Positions 45,848 to 58,786 are shown, counted from the stretch's first letter. The stretch is 64,000 nt of DNA from Terriglobales bacterium (GCA_025934735.1 JAICWP010000014.1:1-64000); one strand, 5' to 3'. Notes: generated by a model not told the origin, from the sequence alone. Numbers and translations are program-made.

Positions 45848-45911
45848 TACCGCAGGTAGTGCTTTGTGGCGCGAGCGTCCTCACCCGCGGCTGGATACTA
45901 GGCCCGGAGTG

Positions 45912-46340
45912 TTAGCAACTGAATACCGTGCTATCGGCCACGGCGCACTCTGCCTGCGCTTCTTCGCCGAGATATTCCTGAATCGCTACTGCTACTCCCG
46001 TGGCTGCGCCCGGCAAACTCGGTTCGACCCGCACTACTCTGCACCGGCAGCGCACTGCCAGGCTCGGGTCTGCCAGCGACGGCCGAATCATCACCTCTAT
46101 GTGACTGCCCACCGACGGGGTGAGGCTGCAATAAAAAAACATCCCAGTCTGGCTGATGTCGCGCAGCAGGCCCACATTTTCCTGCTCCTCTGCCCGCACT
46201 ACCACCGGCAGCACGGCCAGTCCTCTCGGCTCCAGTCGCTGGTTAGGGCAACTGCCGTAGAGCACGTCATTGCGCCGCGCCACGGTCGAATCGCTGACCG
46301 GGTAAGTGTCAACAGTGTAGATTTGTCCTGAGGTCGCCAT
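45912..46340 (-). CDS. PilZ-domain protein (c-di-GMP effector candidate)
   Basis: From the ATG at 46340 (GAGGG just upstream) the protein has 142 residues; the frame is open five codons further. It has a PilZ-like core: RLEPRGLAVLPVVVRAEEQENVG is followed by DISQTGMFFYCSLTPSVGSHIEV, where the (D/N)xSxxG motif (DISQTG) binds c-di-GMP. The upstream RxxxR arm is less clear (PNQRLEPRG). It probably adjusts motility or envelope functions. It lies alone, minus strand, between the phosphohydrolase operon and the antiporter gene. Confidence 0.75.
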   Translation of the reverse strand: MATSGQIYTVDTYPVSDSTVARRNDVLYGSCPNQRLEPRGLAVLPVVVRAEEQENVGLLRDISQTGMFFYCSLTPSVGSHIEVMIRPSLADPSLAVRCRCRVVRVEPSLPGAATGVAVAIQEYLGEEAQAECAVADSTVFSC

Positions 46341-46584
46341 CGTGCCCTCTAACATGCACGTCCGGTGCCGTTTCGGGGGATGCTGAAATCACGCCACTTG
46401 CATCACCCCGGCCTCAAGTAACCGTGTAACTGTTTCGACGTGACCCTTATTTTCCCAGGTTACCGGCGCACCTTATTCGGGGTTACTTTTGCCCTGCTGG
46501 CAGTCCGTGCCGGTCCTGAGCTGCCGGCTGTTTTAGTCGGCAACTTGCTTCGTGAATACCCCATCCAATTAGCTTCGGCCCACC

Positions 46585-47895
46585 ATGACCACCGCTGAAT
46601 TCGGCTCCTTCACCCTAGTCCTATTGCTTATCCTGGCCGCCGCTCATCTGTTTGGCTACATTTTTCAGCGGCTGCGCCAGCCCCGCGTGGTGGGCGAAAT
46701 TGTCGCCGGAATTCTGATCGGGCCCTCGGTGCTCGGCCACTTCGCGCCCCGGTTCAGCGCCTCCGTTTTTGGCGGTTCCGGATCAAGCTCCAGCTTCCAT
46801 GTGGTCTTATTCTTTCTCTACAACCTGGGCCTGCTGCTGCTGATGTTTCACTCCGGCGCGGAAACCCGCAATCTGTTCGGCCGCGGCGATCGCAAGGAAA
46901 CCAGTTGGCTGGCGGGAGTCGGCACCGGACTACCCTTTATCCTGGGCTTGATGGCCGCGCCCTGGCTACCTTTGGACTGGCTGATGGGACCGGCGCACCA
47001 GCACAGTTCGCTGGTGCTGGTAATCGGCATCGCCATCGCCGTCACCTCCATTCCAGTGATTTCGAGGATTTTTTACGACCTCAGAATCCTGCACACCCGT
47101 TTCGCGCGCCTGGTACTGGGCGTGGCCGTGCTGGAAGATATTGTTCTATGGGCGGTGCTGGGGATTGCCACCGCTCTCGCCAAATCCGGCGTGATTCCCC
47201 GCCGTGAAATCGTTAACCACGTGGCCGCCACCATTGCGTTTTTCGTTGTCGGCCTGGTGCTTATGCCCCGGCTGCTGCGCCGCATCAACACCGCGCGCTG
47301 GAACATCATCTTCACCGCATCGCCTGCCGGCTATCTTGTGGTCGTGCTTTTCCTCTACTCGGCCGTTGCCTCGGCCTTCGACGTCAGCCTGGTCTTTGCC
47401 GCGTTCCTGGCAGGTTTTGCCATAAGCGCGGACCAGCTTCTTCCCGCTGACTCTCTCGCTTCCCTGGGCCGCGTCTCGTTCGCGGTGTTCATCCCGATTT
47501 ATTTCGCCATCGTGGGCTATCGGCTGGACCTGGGCAAAACCTTTTCCCTCTCGATGCTGGCTCTGTTTGTGATTGGCGGCTGCGTGGTGAAACTGATTGC
47601 GGCGGGAATGGGGGCGCGCCTGGCGCGCTTCCGTGGCCTGGACGCCATCAATCTGGCGGTGGCGCTCAACGCGCGTGGCGGCCCTGGCATTGTGCTGGCC
47701 AGCGTGGCCTATGACGCCGGCATCATCAACGGCGCCTTCTTCACCACCCTGGTGCTGATGGCCATCATCACGTCGCAGGCAGCCGGCGCCTGGCTGGAAT
47801 ACGTGTTGCGCAAGGGCTGGCCGCTGCTTAGCGGACATCCAGAAGAAGTGGCTCTCGCACCCGAGACCATCTCGCCCAAGCAACTGGCTGCCTGA
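46585..47895 (+). CDS. Kef-type cation/proton antiporter (CPA2 family)
   Basis: The 436-residue protein has about 12 hydrophobic segments. It begins with the CPA2 signature RLRQPRVVGEIVAGILIGPSVLG, and later has VLEDIVLWAVLG, whose LED-type acidic pair corresponds to the ion-binding residues, and NARGGPGIVLASVAYDAG. There is no TrkA-N cytoplasmic regulatory domain, so it is a short form. It exchanges Na+ or K+ for H+ at the inner membrane; the ion is not determined. It converges with the DapA-family gene with a 39-bp gap. Confidence 0.88.
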   Translation: MTTAEFGSFTLVLLLILAAAHLFGYIFQRLRQPRVVGEIVAGILIGPSVLGHFAPRFSASVFGGSGSSSSFHVVLFFLYNLGLLLLMFHSGAETRNLFGRGDRKETSWLAGVGTGLPFILGLMAAPWLPLDWLMGPAHQHSSLVLVIGIAIAVTSIPVISRIFYDLRILHTRFARLVLGVAVLEDIVLWAVLGIATALAKSGVIPRREIVNHVAATIAFFVVGLVLMPRLLRRINTARWNIIFTASPAGYLVVVLFLYSAVASAFDVSLVFAAFLAGFAISADQLLPADSLASLGRVSFAVFIPIYFAIVGYRLDLGKTFSLSMLALFVIGGCVVKLIAAGMGARLARFRGLDAINLAVALNARGGPGIVLASVAYDAGIINGAFFTTLVLMAIITSQAAGAWLEYVLRKGWPLLSGHPEEVALAPETISPKQLAA

Positions 47896-47934
47896 GAATG
47901 GATTGATGTGAAGTTCGCCCGAGCTGGCGGACCG

Positions 47935-48984
47935 CTAATTCCTGCTTCCTGCCATCAGGCGCTCAACTTCAGACTTCTGCTCCGCATTGAGCGGAAGCAG
48001 CGGCAGGCGCACCGGTCCGCCAAAGTAGCCGTTCAGGTCCATGGCATGCTTCACGCCAGAAATACCCAAATCGCCCACCACTCGTTTGGCGGCCTCCCCA
48101 ATGCGCTGCTGCTTCTCCTTAGCCAGGTCCTGGTCGCCTTCTTTGAACGCGGCATAGATCTCAAAGCAGGCGGTCGGCGCCGGACAGGCGAAGGCGAGGA
48201 TGGCTCCAACTGCCCCCAGTTGCAGCGAAGGTTCCAGCTGGTGCGCCGCCCCTACCATCACCTGGAATCCCACTTCCTTGCTGCGGGTCTTGAACTTGGG
48301 CGGAGCTTGCACGGCCGTAGCAGCGCCTCCCAAAGCCCCCACCGGCACCACATCGCCGTTAGTGGCAACCGGCTCCATTGCCAACATGCGTCCGGTCACC
48401 GCGGCGAACACCTCGGTCACCGTGGCCGTGCGCTTCACGTGGCGCGTGCCTTCGACCATGCGCGCCACCTTTTCCAGATTGCCGCCCGATTCCTTGATTC
48501 CGATGATATTGGGATGATTCGCCAGCTCGATGACCACTTCCGCCGGCATGTCATAGCCGGTCGCCTGGGGAAAGTTATAGATAATAACCGGCAGTGGCGA
48601 GCGGTCAGCCACAGTGCGGAAGAAGGTCGCCATATTGAGCGGGTGCATCTGCGCCTTATAGTAGTGCGGCGTGCGCACCATGGCCGCATCATAGCCCAGG
48701 CTGGCCGCGTATTCGGTCAGGCGCAGGGTTTCGATGGCGGACTCGATGCCGGTGCCGGCAATCAGTACCTTGTGCGGCACCGTCGCTTCGCGCGCCGCCT
48801 TGAAGACGTCACGCCGCTCCTGGTCGGAGAGCAGGATGGCCTCGCCGGTTGAGCCCTGCACTACAATGCCCGCCACCGGCGTCTTGGAATACTGCGCCAC
48901 GTTGGCTTCCAGCTTCTTGTAGTACACGCTGCCATCGGGATAAAACGGCGTCGTAATGGGTGGGAAAATGCCATGCAGGAGCAT
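47935..48984 (-). CDS. Dihydrodipicolinate synthase/N-acetylneuraminate lyase family protein
   Basis: The 349-residue TIM-barrel protein has the family residues: GSTGE (44-48), Tyr136 in IIYNFP and the Schiff-base Lys164 in GIKES. It is 45-55 residues longer than standard DapA. An extra segment (about 185-235, with TVTEVFAAVTGRM, NGDVVPVGALGG and PPKFKTRSKEVG) lies after the catalytic lysine, before a standard ending. It may be DapA, a sugar-acid lyase or a 4-hydroxy-2-oxoglutarate aldolase-like enzyme. The genomic neighbours give no pathway hint. Confidence 0.85.
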   Translation of the reverse strand: MLLHGIFPPITTPFYPDGSVYYKKLEANVAQYSKTPVAGIVVQGSTGEAILLSDQERRDVFKAAREATVPHKVLIAGTGIESAIETLRLTEYAASLGYDAAMVRTPHYYKAQMHPLNMATFFRTVADRSPLPVIIYNFPQATGYDMPAEVVIELANHPNIIGIKESGGNLEKVARMVEGTRHVKRTATVTEVFAAVTGRMLAMEPVATNGDVVPVGALGGAATAVQAPPKFKTRSKEVGFQVMVGAAHQLEPSLQLGAVGAILAFACPAPTACFEIYAAFKEGDQDLAKEKQQRIGEAAKRVVGDLGISGVKHAMDLNGYFGGPVRLPLLPLNAEQKSEVERLMAGSRN

Positions 48985-49060
48985 GGCCCTATTGTAGTTT
49001 TAGGCTTGGGAAAATGAAAACTGCTGTGCGCTGGGTTCCGAAGGGCGACATTCTTCCAGC

Positions 49061-49112
49061 CCAGGACGTAAGCCCTGGATTCGTTCGCCAACAAGTCACA
49101 GCCCTTCAGGGC
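49061..49112. repeat. Intergenic hairpin set, copy 2
   Basis: Imperfect stem CCAGGAC-GTAA-GCCCTGG (49061-49078) with a GTAA loop like that in copy 1, and GCCC-TTCA-GGGC (49101-49112). It sits between the DapA-family gene and carB. Confidence 0.5.
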
Positions 49113-49172
49113 CCACTGGTTGCCGGTTTTCTGATCAAACCTTCTGGGCCTTGTGGTATCTCGGCGCGGAAA

Positions 49173-52493
<3,321 letters not shown>

Positions 52494-52508
52494 GAATTTA
52501 GGTTTTGC

Positions 52509-53648
52509 CTACTGACTCCCGCCCCTCCACTCCTCCATCATCTTCACAAAATCCTTGAACAAATAATGGCTATCGTGCGGACCAGGAGAAGCTTCTGGGT
52601 GGTACTGCACGCTGAACAGCGGCAGGTTGCGGTGCCGCAAGCCTTCCAGCGTGTTGTCGTTCAAATCCATGTGCGTGAGCTCGACTTCGCTCTGCGGCAG
52701 CGAATCCGGATCCACGGCGAAGTTGTGGTTGTGCGCGGTGATCTCCACCTTGCCGCTCTTGAGCTGCTTCACGGGATGATTGCCGCCGTGGTGCCCAAAC
52801 TTCAACTTGTAGGTCTTGCCGCCCAGCGCCAGCCCGATCAACTGGTGGCCCAGGCAGATTCCAAAGATGGGCACACGCCCCATCAGCCGACGAATGTTTT
52901 CCTGGGCGTAACGGCAAGGCTCCGGGTCGCCTGGCCCGTTGGAGAGAAAAATCCCATCCGGCTTCAGCGCCAGAACTTCTTCCGAACTGGTCTCCGCCGG
53001 CACCACCGTCACCCGGCATCCATCAGCTCGCAACTTGCGTAAAATGTTGTGCTTGATGCCGTAATCGTAAGCCACCACTTCAAAGCGTGGCGGGGCATCC
53101 TTTACACCGACAACTTCGGTGGGCTCATGCGAGCGCTCACCCACATCCCAGATGTAGCGCTGCTTGGTGGTGACTACTTTGGCCAGGTCGGTGCCGTCCA
53201 TTTTGGGAATGGCACGAGCCTTGGCCACTAGCTTTTCCGTGTCGCTCTCCAGCGACGAAATTACGCCTCGCATCACCCCGTGGTCGCGGAGGTGGCGCAC
53301 CAGCGCCCGGCTGTCAATGTCGGAGATAACCGGAATTTTGAAGCGTTCCAGGTATTCCTCGGCCACTTCCTGCGAGCGCCAGTTGGAGGCCACGCGCGAA
53401 AACTCGCGCACCACCAGGCCCTCAATATAGGGGCGATTCGCCTCAATATCTTCAGGATTGGTTCCGTAATTGCCGATTTCCGGGTTGGTGAGGACGACTA
53501 TCTGCCCGGCATAGGAAGGGTCGGTGAAAATTTCCTGATAACCGGTAATGGAAGTATTGAAAACGACTTCGCCGTAGCACTCGGCTTTCGCACCGTAACC
53601 TTTGCCCCGGAAGATGCGCCCATCTTCCAGCGCCAGGATTGTTTGCAT
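52509..53648 (-). CDS. carA: Carbamoyl-phosphate synthase small chain (glutaminase)
   Basis: The 379-residue protein has an N-terminal CPSase_sm_chain domain ([36 protein letters not shown]) and a C-terminal class-I glutamine amidotransferase domain with the nucleophile in [16 protein letters not shown] and the His/Glu pair in [13 protein letters not shown]. It hydrolyses glutamine and passes ammonia to CarB. The length is usual. GGAG lies before the start, and TAAAAT-like -10 elements lie about 20-30 bp further upstream. Confidence 0.97.
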   Translation of the reverse strand: MQTILALEDGRIFRGKGYGAKAECYGEVVFNTSITGYQEIFTDPSYAGQIVVLTNPEIGNYGTNPEDIEANRPYIEGLVVREFSRVASNWRSQEVAEEYLERFKIPVISDIDSRALVRHLRDHGVMRGVISSLESDTEKLVAKARAIPKMDGTDLAKVVTTKQRYIWDVGERSHEPTEVVGVKDAPPRFEVVAYDYGIKHNILRKLRADGCRVTVVPAETSSEEVLALKPDGIFLSNGPGDPEPCRYAQENIRRLMGRVPIFGICLGHQLIGLALGGKTYKLKFGHHGGNHPVKQLKSGKVEITAHNHNFAVDPDSLPQSEVELTHMDLNDNTLEGLRHRNLPLFSVQYHPEASPGPHDSHYLFKDFVKMMEEWRGGSQ

Positions 53649-53738
53649 TCTGACTCCGGCGGGTGGATTTTATCTATTTTATCAGCCGCGGACGCGGCGA
53701 GAAAGAGCACTGGCTGTGGATTTCCGCGATTTTTTCCC

Positions 53739-54338
53739 CTAGCGAACGCTTCCCATTTTGTCTATGGGCCAGTAGCCGAACACCGCCTTGCCGTAAATAT
53801 AGCGTTCCTGCACGGGGCCAAAATCGCGGCTGTCGTCGGACATGGTGCGATGGTCCCCCAGCAGGAAGTAATGATGCGGCGGCACAACTACCTCGGGGTA
53901 GGAACGCTGGTCGGCATACAGGCTGGGCACATACGGCTCGTACAAACGCCGGCCGTTCACGTAAACCCTGCCGTCATCAATGCGTACGTGGTCGCCGGCC
54001 AGCCCGATCACCCGCTTGATATAGCTTTTGGAGGGATCGCGAGGATAGCGGAAAACCACGATGTCGTCGCGCGCGATGGGCTCCAGGTGATAGACGAATT
54101 TGTTGATGAAGATGCGCTCCTGGTCGTCCAGGCCGGGCATCATGCTGGTGCCCTCCACCTTCACTGGTTGGTAGAGGAAGATGATGATGAAGGCGGAAAT
54201 GGCCAGGGAAATCACCAGATCCCGCACCCAGGCCGAAAGTAGCGGCAGACTGCGGGGACGCTCCGGGCCGGGGCCGGCGGGCCCCAGATCCGGCGGGATG
54301 GCGCGCTCGTTTTGCAGACTCGGGAGCTCAGCAGGCAT
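53739..54338 (-). CDS. lepB: Type I signal peptidase
   Basis: The 199-residue protein has one N-terminal membrane helix (about 39-57). The catalytic dyad is Ser65 in VEGTSMMPGL and Lys108 in YIKRVIGLAGD, with the later LGDHRTMSDDSRDFGPV box. It cleaves signal peptides of exported proteins, of which this window encodes many. The N-terminal proline-rich extension is cytoplasmic. It is divergent from the CYC-motif gene by 140 bp. Confidence 0.95.
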   Translation of the reverse strand: MPAELPSLQNERAIPPDLGPAGPGPERPRSLPLLSAWVRDLVISLAISAFIIIFLYQPVKVEGTSMMPGLDDQERIFINKFVYHLEPIARDDIVVFRYPRDPSKSYIKRVIGLAGDHVRIDDGRVYVNGRRLYEPYVPSLYADQRSYPEVVVPPHHYFLLGDHRTMSDDSRDFGPVQERYIYGKAVFGYWPIDKMGSVR

Positions 54339-54478
54339 GACCGGATTTCTATTCTAGTACGGATTGGGATGCGCCATGGCAAGCTCGCTTTTTTAGTTCC
54401 GCACCGCAAGGATGCGCACCGGGGTGTGTTTTCCTCAGCCCAAAAACACGGTAAAATGTGCCCCTTAAGGCGGTACGT

Positions 54479-54943
54479 ATGCGCAAACAAGTGTTGCTGT
54501 CGCTCTTTCTGGTGCTGGTGGCCCTTAGCCTTTCCGCAGAATGGAATTATCAGGAATCAGGGGACCAGCCGGGCCGCGTTCCGGCTTACAACCCTCTTCC
54601 TCCCAAGAAGGGTCAGAAACTGCCCCCGCTGTTGCCGAAGGAAGCGTTGCTGGGGCCGGAATACCAATATCCATTTCAGGCCCATGCCTACGAATTGGCG
54701 GCCAAGATCCCGAACATCATCTACCAGCAGCCCTGTTACTGCTACTGCGACCGCATGGGCCACAAGAGCCTGCACAGCTGTTACGAAGGCACCCATGCCG
54801 CCGAGTGCGGGGCATGCCTGAAAGAGCTCTATTACAGCTACTCAATGCATAAAAAAGGCAAAACCGCGAAACAGATCCGTAAAGGCATCATTGCGGGGGA
54901 GTGGAAACAGGTGAACCTGCAAACCGCGTCCTCCATCAACTGA
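54479..54943 (+). CDS. Secreted CYC-motif (PCYCGC-like) cysteine-rich protein
   Basis: From the ATG at 54479 (AAGG eight bases before) the protein has 154 residues with a signal sequence (LLSLFLVLVALSLSAEW). The core QQPCYCYCDRMGHKSLHSCY resembles the PCYCGC-motif family of exported proteins. A further CGACL adds two cysteines, giving seven in this region. It may bind a metal (Cu or Fe) or a cofactor, or act in thiol chemistry; none of this is shown. It may be co-transcribed with the following TPR gene 127 bp downstream. Confidence 0.7.
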   Translation: MRKQVLLSLFLVLVALSLSAEWNYQESGDQPGRVPAYNPLPPKKGQKLPPLLPKEALLGPEYQYPFQAHAYELAAKIPNIIYQQPCYCYCDRMGHKSLHSCYEGTHAAECGACLKELYYSYSMHKKGKTAKQIRKGIIAGEWKQVNLQTASSIN

Positions 54944-55070
54944 GTGACTGTGGGCTTGCGTCACCAACCGTTCATGTTGACGGATAACGCGGTTGTGGAT
55001 AACCTGCTGCCATCGCTGGTAGTGTTTTTTTGCTGCCGGGAGGCGCCCCCCACCTCACCCCGGGCGTGCG

Positions 55071-55742
55071 ATGGTGGCCCTGATGAAGAAGAAACCGGTG
55101 GACAAGATCAAGGGTGGCAACTCTAACTCGCAGAAAAAGCAGGCTGTTCCAGGTAATTCAGGACGAGTCTTGCATATGACGCCCCCAGCTCAGCCCAAAC
55201 GCTCTCTTTCCGAAGATCCTCGTTTTGTCCAGGGTGTGCAAAACTACGAAGCAGGCTTGCGTGCCCTGCAAGAACGTAAGTTTGAGAAAGCAAAAGGTTT
55301 ATTTCAGAAGGCTGTGGGCAGCGGCAGCCGCGAACTGGCCGACCGCGCGGGAGTGCACCTGAACACCTGCAACCAGCACCTGGAACGCACGGCAAATACA
55401 AGCTTTAAGACCACTGAGGAGCACTTCGATTACGCCATTTCCCTATTGAATCTGGGCGACTACATCGCTGCTCGTGAGCACCTGGACAAGTTGGCGAAAC
55501 AGGCGCCGCAGGCGGACTATGTTCACTATGGGCTCGCGGCCCTGGCTTGCCTGACGGCGCGTTTTGAGGACTCCCTTCGCCATTTGGTGGATGCTATTCG
55601 CCTGAATCCCAATTTGCGGTATCAGGCGCGCAACGACTCCGATTTCCAGAATCTCGCCGAAGACCCCCGCTTCACCGAGTTACTCTATCCGGAGACCGGC
55701 ACGGAACCCTCCCCTTCCCCCACAACTTCAGAAAGAGACTGA
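55071..55742 (+). CDS. TPR-like soluble protein of unknown function
   Basis: The 223-residue protein begins with a basic, Lys-rich tail (MKKKPVDKIKG) and contains three helical repeats: VQNYEAGLRALQERKFEKAKGLFQ, FDYAISLLNLGDYIAAREHL and VHYGLAALACLTARFEDSLRHL, typical of TPRs. The start may also be the ATG at 55083. No enzyme motif is seen. Its stop is 8 bp before the YvcK-family gene, suggesting co-expression. Confidence 0.7.
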   Translation: MVALMKKKPVDKIKGGNSNSQKKQAVPGNSGRVLHMTPPAQPKRSLSEDPRFVQGVQNYEAGLRALQERKFEKAKGLFQKAVGSGSRELADRAGVHLNTCNQHLERTANTSFKTTEEHFDYAISLLNLGDYIAAREHLDKLAKQAPQADYVHYGLAALACLTARFEDSLRHLVDAIRLNPNLRYQARNDSDFQNLAEDPRFTELLYPETGTEPSPSPTTSERD

Positions 55743-55749
55743 GGAGCAA

Positions 55750-56808
55750 ATGAAATCACCAGGATTGCAGTCTGCAGCCGGTTACCCACCGGTGGGCGGG
55801 GGACCTCGCCCGCTGCGGGTGGTGGCCATGGGGGGCGGCACCGGACTTTCCACTCTGCTGAAGGGCCTAAAGCGGTACGTTTCAGGAGATGAGCCGGGAC
55901 CGGGCGGGCGGTCCGTGGGCGAGCTTTGCGCCGTGGTAACGGTAACTGACGATGGCGGCTCCAGCGGCAGGCTGCGCAAGGAATTCAACGTACTGCCGCC
56001 GGGTGACATTCGCAACTGCATTGCCGCCCTGTCGGAAGATGAAGCCCTGCTCTCGCGCCTGTTTCAGCACCGCTTTCATACCGGCGCTGGACTGAACGGC
56101 CACAGCTTTGGCAATCTGTTCCTGACCGCGCTTACCGCCATAACCGGCGACTTCGCCGAAGCGGTAAAGCGGTCCTCCGAAATTCTAGCCACCCGCGGAC
56201 ACATCTATCCCTCCACTACTTCGGACGTGCAATTGGAGGCGGTGATGGCGGATGGCACGCGTGTGGCGGGAGAGACTAACATTACCGCCAGCACGGAGCG
56301 GATCGTCGAGATTCATCTCCGTCCGGCCGACGTACAACCGCTGCCCCAAACCCTGGAGGCCATTGTGCAGGCCGACCTGATCACCATCGGCCCAGGCTCG
56401 CTGTTCACCAGCCTGGTACCCAACCTGCTGGTGCGTGGTATTCCCGAAGCGGTAGCAGCTTCGCGCGCGGTGAAGGTCTTTGTCTGCAACCTGATGACAG
56501 AGGCCAATGAAAGCCTGGGATTAAGCGCCGCCGACCACATCCGGGTGCTGCACGAGCATGCGCGGCTGCGCGTAGTGGATTACGCCATGGTGAACCGCAC
56601 GCCGGTTCCTTCAGACCTCAAGGCCAAGTATGCCGCTGAAGGCGGCAGCCAGATTGAGGTGGATGTTGCCGCTATCGAGAAACTGGGAGCCAAGGTCATC
56701 CTGGGAGACTACCTGGAGACAGCTGAGGGGGTGGCGCGGCATGCCACGGATCGCTTGGCCCACGACCTGTTACGGCTGGCGTCTCAGGCAGCAGCTGCGG
56801 GTCGTTAA
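55750..56808 (+). CDS. YvcK/CofD-like gluconeogenesis factor (UPF0052)
   Basis: The 352-residue protein has the YvcK family hallmarks: VVAMGGGTGLSTLLKGLK near the N-terminus, VTVTDDGGSSGRLRKEF, the PPGDIRNC segment, and HSFGNLFLTAL. In other bacteria YvcK binds UDP-sugars and supports growth on gluconeogenic carbon and cell-wall synthesis. GAGGAG lies four bases before the start. glmU, which makes UDP-GlcNAc, follows 167 bp downstream, a sensible partner. Confidence 0.93.
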   Translation: MKSPGLQSAAGYPPVGGGPRPLRVVAMGGGTGLSTLLKGLKRYVSGDEPGPGGRSVGELCAVVTVTDDGGSSGRLRKEFNVLPPGDIRNCIAALSEDEALLSRLFQHRFHTGAGLNGHSFGNLFLTALTAITGDFAEAVKRSSEILATRGHIYPSTTSDVQLEAVMADGTRVAGETNITASTERIVEIHLRPADVQPLPQTLEAIVQADLITIGPGSLFTSLVPNLLVRGIPEAVAASRAVKVFVCNLMTEANESLGLSAADHIRVLHEHARLRVVDYAMVNRTPVPSDLKAKYAAEGGSQIEVDVAAIEKLGAKVILGDYLETAEGVARHATDRLAHDLLRLASQAAAAGR

Positions 56809-56846
56809 TCTTCAACCCGAGGCGTTCGAGAAGGTACTTTTCTCCT

Positions 56847-56912
56847 GCCCCACCGGGCTGGCTTCTGTTCCCCACGCCCGGGGCTAAATTCTTGCTTGTG
56901 CCGCTTCGCGGC
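56847..56912. repeat. Intergenic hairpin triad, copy 3
   Basis: GCCC-CACC-GGGC (56847-56858), CCCC-N6-GGGG (56870-56883) and GCCGC-TTC-GCGGC (56900-56912) lie between the YvcK-family gene and glmU. This resembles copies 1 and 2 in stem content and spacing. Confidence 0.55.
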
Positions 56913-56975
56913 TAACGGAATTCCTCTCCCGGTCGTGTTCTCGTCGCGAAATAAAACAGGTATATTGAGGCCTAA

Positions 56976-58433
56976 ATGCCGAAAACAAGGAATTCACAGG
57001 CTCAACCGGGGGCTGCGGCAGCATCCCGCGGCCAAGGAAGCTTCGCGGTCGCAATCATGGCGGCGGGCAAGGGCACGCGCCTCAAGTCGCGCTATCCCAA
57101 GGTGCTGCACCATGTAGGCGGCAAATCGCTGCTGGCGCACGTAGTGGCGGCCGCCACTCGGGTTTGCCCTGCGCAGGATGTTTACGCCATTGTCGGCCAC
57201 GACGCGGAGCGCGTGAAAGAAGCCATGGCGGGCAGCGGCATCGGCTTCATTCTTCAGAAAGAGCAGCGCGGCACCGGGCACGCGGTGATGGTGGGCGAAG
57301 ACATACTCAAGCAATACGAGCACGTATTGGTGCTTACGGGAGATGCACCCCTCATCTCGCCGCTAACCATCGAAAAGCTGCGCGACTTTCACTTGCAGCA
57401 GGGCGCGGCCATGACCCTGCTGAGCGCGGTTCTGGAGCGCCCTTATGGTTACGGGCGAATCATCTTCCGCGGCAAAGAGCGGGAAGTGGAGTCGATTGTC
57501 GAAGAAAAATCCCTCAGCGAGAGCCAGCGTGGGCTAAAGGAAATCAACGCTGGTTTCTACGCTTTCGCTACCAAGCCGCTGTTCGAGAACATTCACGATC
57601 TGGGCACCGAGAACAAACACCACGAGTACTACCTGACCGACTTAGCCGCCATTTTGGCGAAGGCCGGAGAAAAGGTCGTGGCCCTGCAGGCGGCTGAACC
57701 GCATGAAGTGCTGGGTTGCAACACGCGGCGCGAGCTGGCGGAAGTGGACGCGGAGCTGCGAACCAAGAAATGCCTGCAGTTGATGGAGGATGGAGCGACC
57801 ATTTATCTGCCGCAGACGTGCGTGATTGATTGCGAGGTGACGGTGGGGCCGGACACAGTGATTGAGCCCTTTGTTCACCTCCTGGGCGCGACTCACATCG
57901 GCTCCGAATGCCGAATTCGATCCTTTAGCGTGATCATCAACTGCGAAATCGGCGATGGCGTGTTGATCCGCAACGGCTGCGTCATGGATGAAAGCCGCAT
58001 CGGCGCGCGCGCCATGCTTGGCCCCTACACTCATCTGCGAGCGGGCTGCGACATAGCCGAAGGCGCACACATGGGCAATTTTGTGGAAGGCAAGAAGCTG
58101 AAGCTGGGCAAGGGTTCCAAGGCGCAGCACCTCAGCTACCTGGGCGACGCTGAAGTGGGGGAAAGCGTGAATGTGGGTGCGGGCACCATCACCTGCAACT
58201 ACGATGGGTTTGGCAAATATCCTACGGTGATTGGCGATGGCGCCTTCATCGGCAGCGATGCCACGCTGGTGGCGCCGGTCAAGGTGGGAAAAGGCGCGTA
58301 CGTGGGGGCAGCTTCCTGCATCATCGAAGATGTACCCCAGGACGCGCTAGCCATCGGCCGAGGTCGCCAGGTCAACAAAGAAGGCTGGGCGCGCCAGAAG
58401 CGGGAAGCGCGCGCGGCGGGGAAAAAGTCGTAA
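56976..58433 (+). CDS. glmU: Bifunctional GlmU (N-acetylglucosamine-1-P uridyltransferase / glucosamine-1-P acetyltransferase)
   Basis: The 485-residue protein has the nucleotidyltransferase motif AIMAAGKGTRLKSRYPKVLH after a 27-residue extension, the UTP/Mg site LTGDAPL, and a left-handed beta-helix with hexapeptide repeats (GARAMLGPYTHLRAGCDIA, VNVGAGTITCNYDG). It forms UDP-GlcNAc from GlcN-1-P, acetyl-CoA and UTP for peptidoglycan and LPS. GAGG lies five bases before the start. Length fits the family apart from the N-terminal extension. Confidence 0.96.
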   Translation: MPKTRNSQAQPGAAAASRGQGSFAVAIMAAGKGTRLKSRYPKVLHHVGGKSLLAHVVAAATRVCPAQDVYAIVGHDAERVKEAMAGSGIGFILQKEQRGTGHAVMVGEDILKQYEHVLVLTGDAPLISPLTIEKLRDFHLQQGAAMTLLSAVLERPYGYGRIIFRGKEREVESIVEEKSLSESQRGLKEINAGFYAFATKPLFENIHDLGTENKHHEYYLTDLAAILAKAGEKVVALQAAEPHEVLGCNTRRELAEVDAELRTKKCLQLMEDGATIYLPQTCVIDCEVTVGPDTVIEPFVHLLGATHIGSECRIRSFSVIINCEIGDGVLIRNGCVMDESRIGARAMLGPYTHLRAGCDIAEGAHMGNFVEGKKLKLGKGSKAQHLSYLGDAEVGESVNVGAGTITCNYDGFGKYPTVIGDGAFIGSDATLVAPVKVGKGAYVGAASCIIEDVPQDALAIGRGRQVNKEGWARQKREARAAGKKS

Positions 58434-58529
58434 TCCAATACTGACTCCGTACCTGCTCTACTTCAGGCATCGCTCTCCGCCGACGTTCCCATCTAACTTC
58501 GGTAGTCATCCCAAAATGGAGGAAAGGAC

Positions 58530-58736
58530 ATGGCAGAGGAGAGCAAGAGCGGAAACAAGACCTTCAAGTGCTCGGATATGGGCCACAAGGACTGCAGCTG
58601 GGAAGTCAGCGGCCGCTCGGAAGATGAGTTGATGCCGCAGATCGAGCGCCACGGGCGCGAGCGCCATGGCATGAATAGCCTCGATGAGGACAGCCGCCGG
58701 CGGGTGCGCGACAATATCCGCGACCGGGCCGCGTAG
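58530..58736 (+). CDS. DUF1059 small protein
   Basis: The 68-residue protein contains FKCSDMGHKDCSWEVSGRSEDEL and HGRERHGM-type motifs of DUF1059, with conserved Cys and His residues. GGAGG lies seven bases before the start. Function unknown; the Cys/His pattern suggests metal binding. It ends before a strong terminator. Confidence 0.85.
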   Translation: MAEESKSGNKTFKCSDMGHKDCSWEVSGRSEDELMPQIERHGRERHGMNSLDEDSRRRVRDNIRDRAA

Positions 58737-58757
58737 CGCTGCTAAGCCAAAGAAAAC

Positions 58758-58786
58758 AGGGCGGCCGCCCAGCCGCCCTATTTTTG
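58758..58786 (+). terminator. Intrinsic terminator after the DUF1059 gene
   Basis: Perfect 8-bp stem AGGGCGGC/GCCGCCCT with a 6-nt loop, followed by ATTTTTG. It lies 21 bp past the stop codon. Confidence 0.92.
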
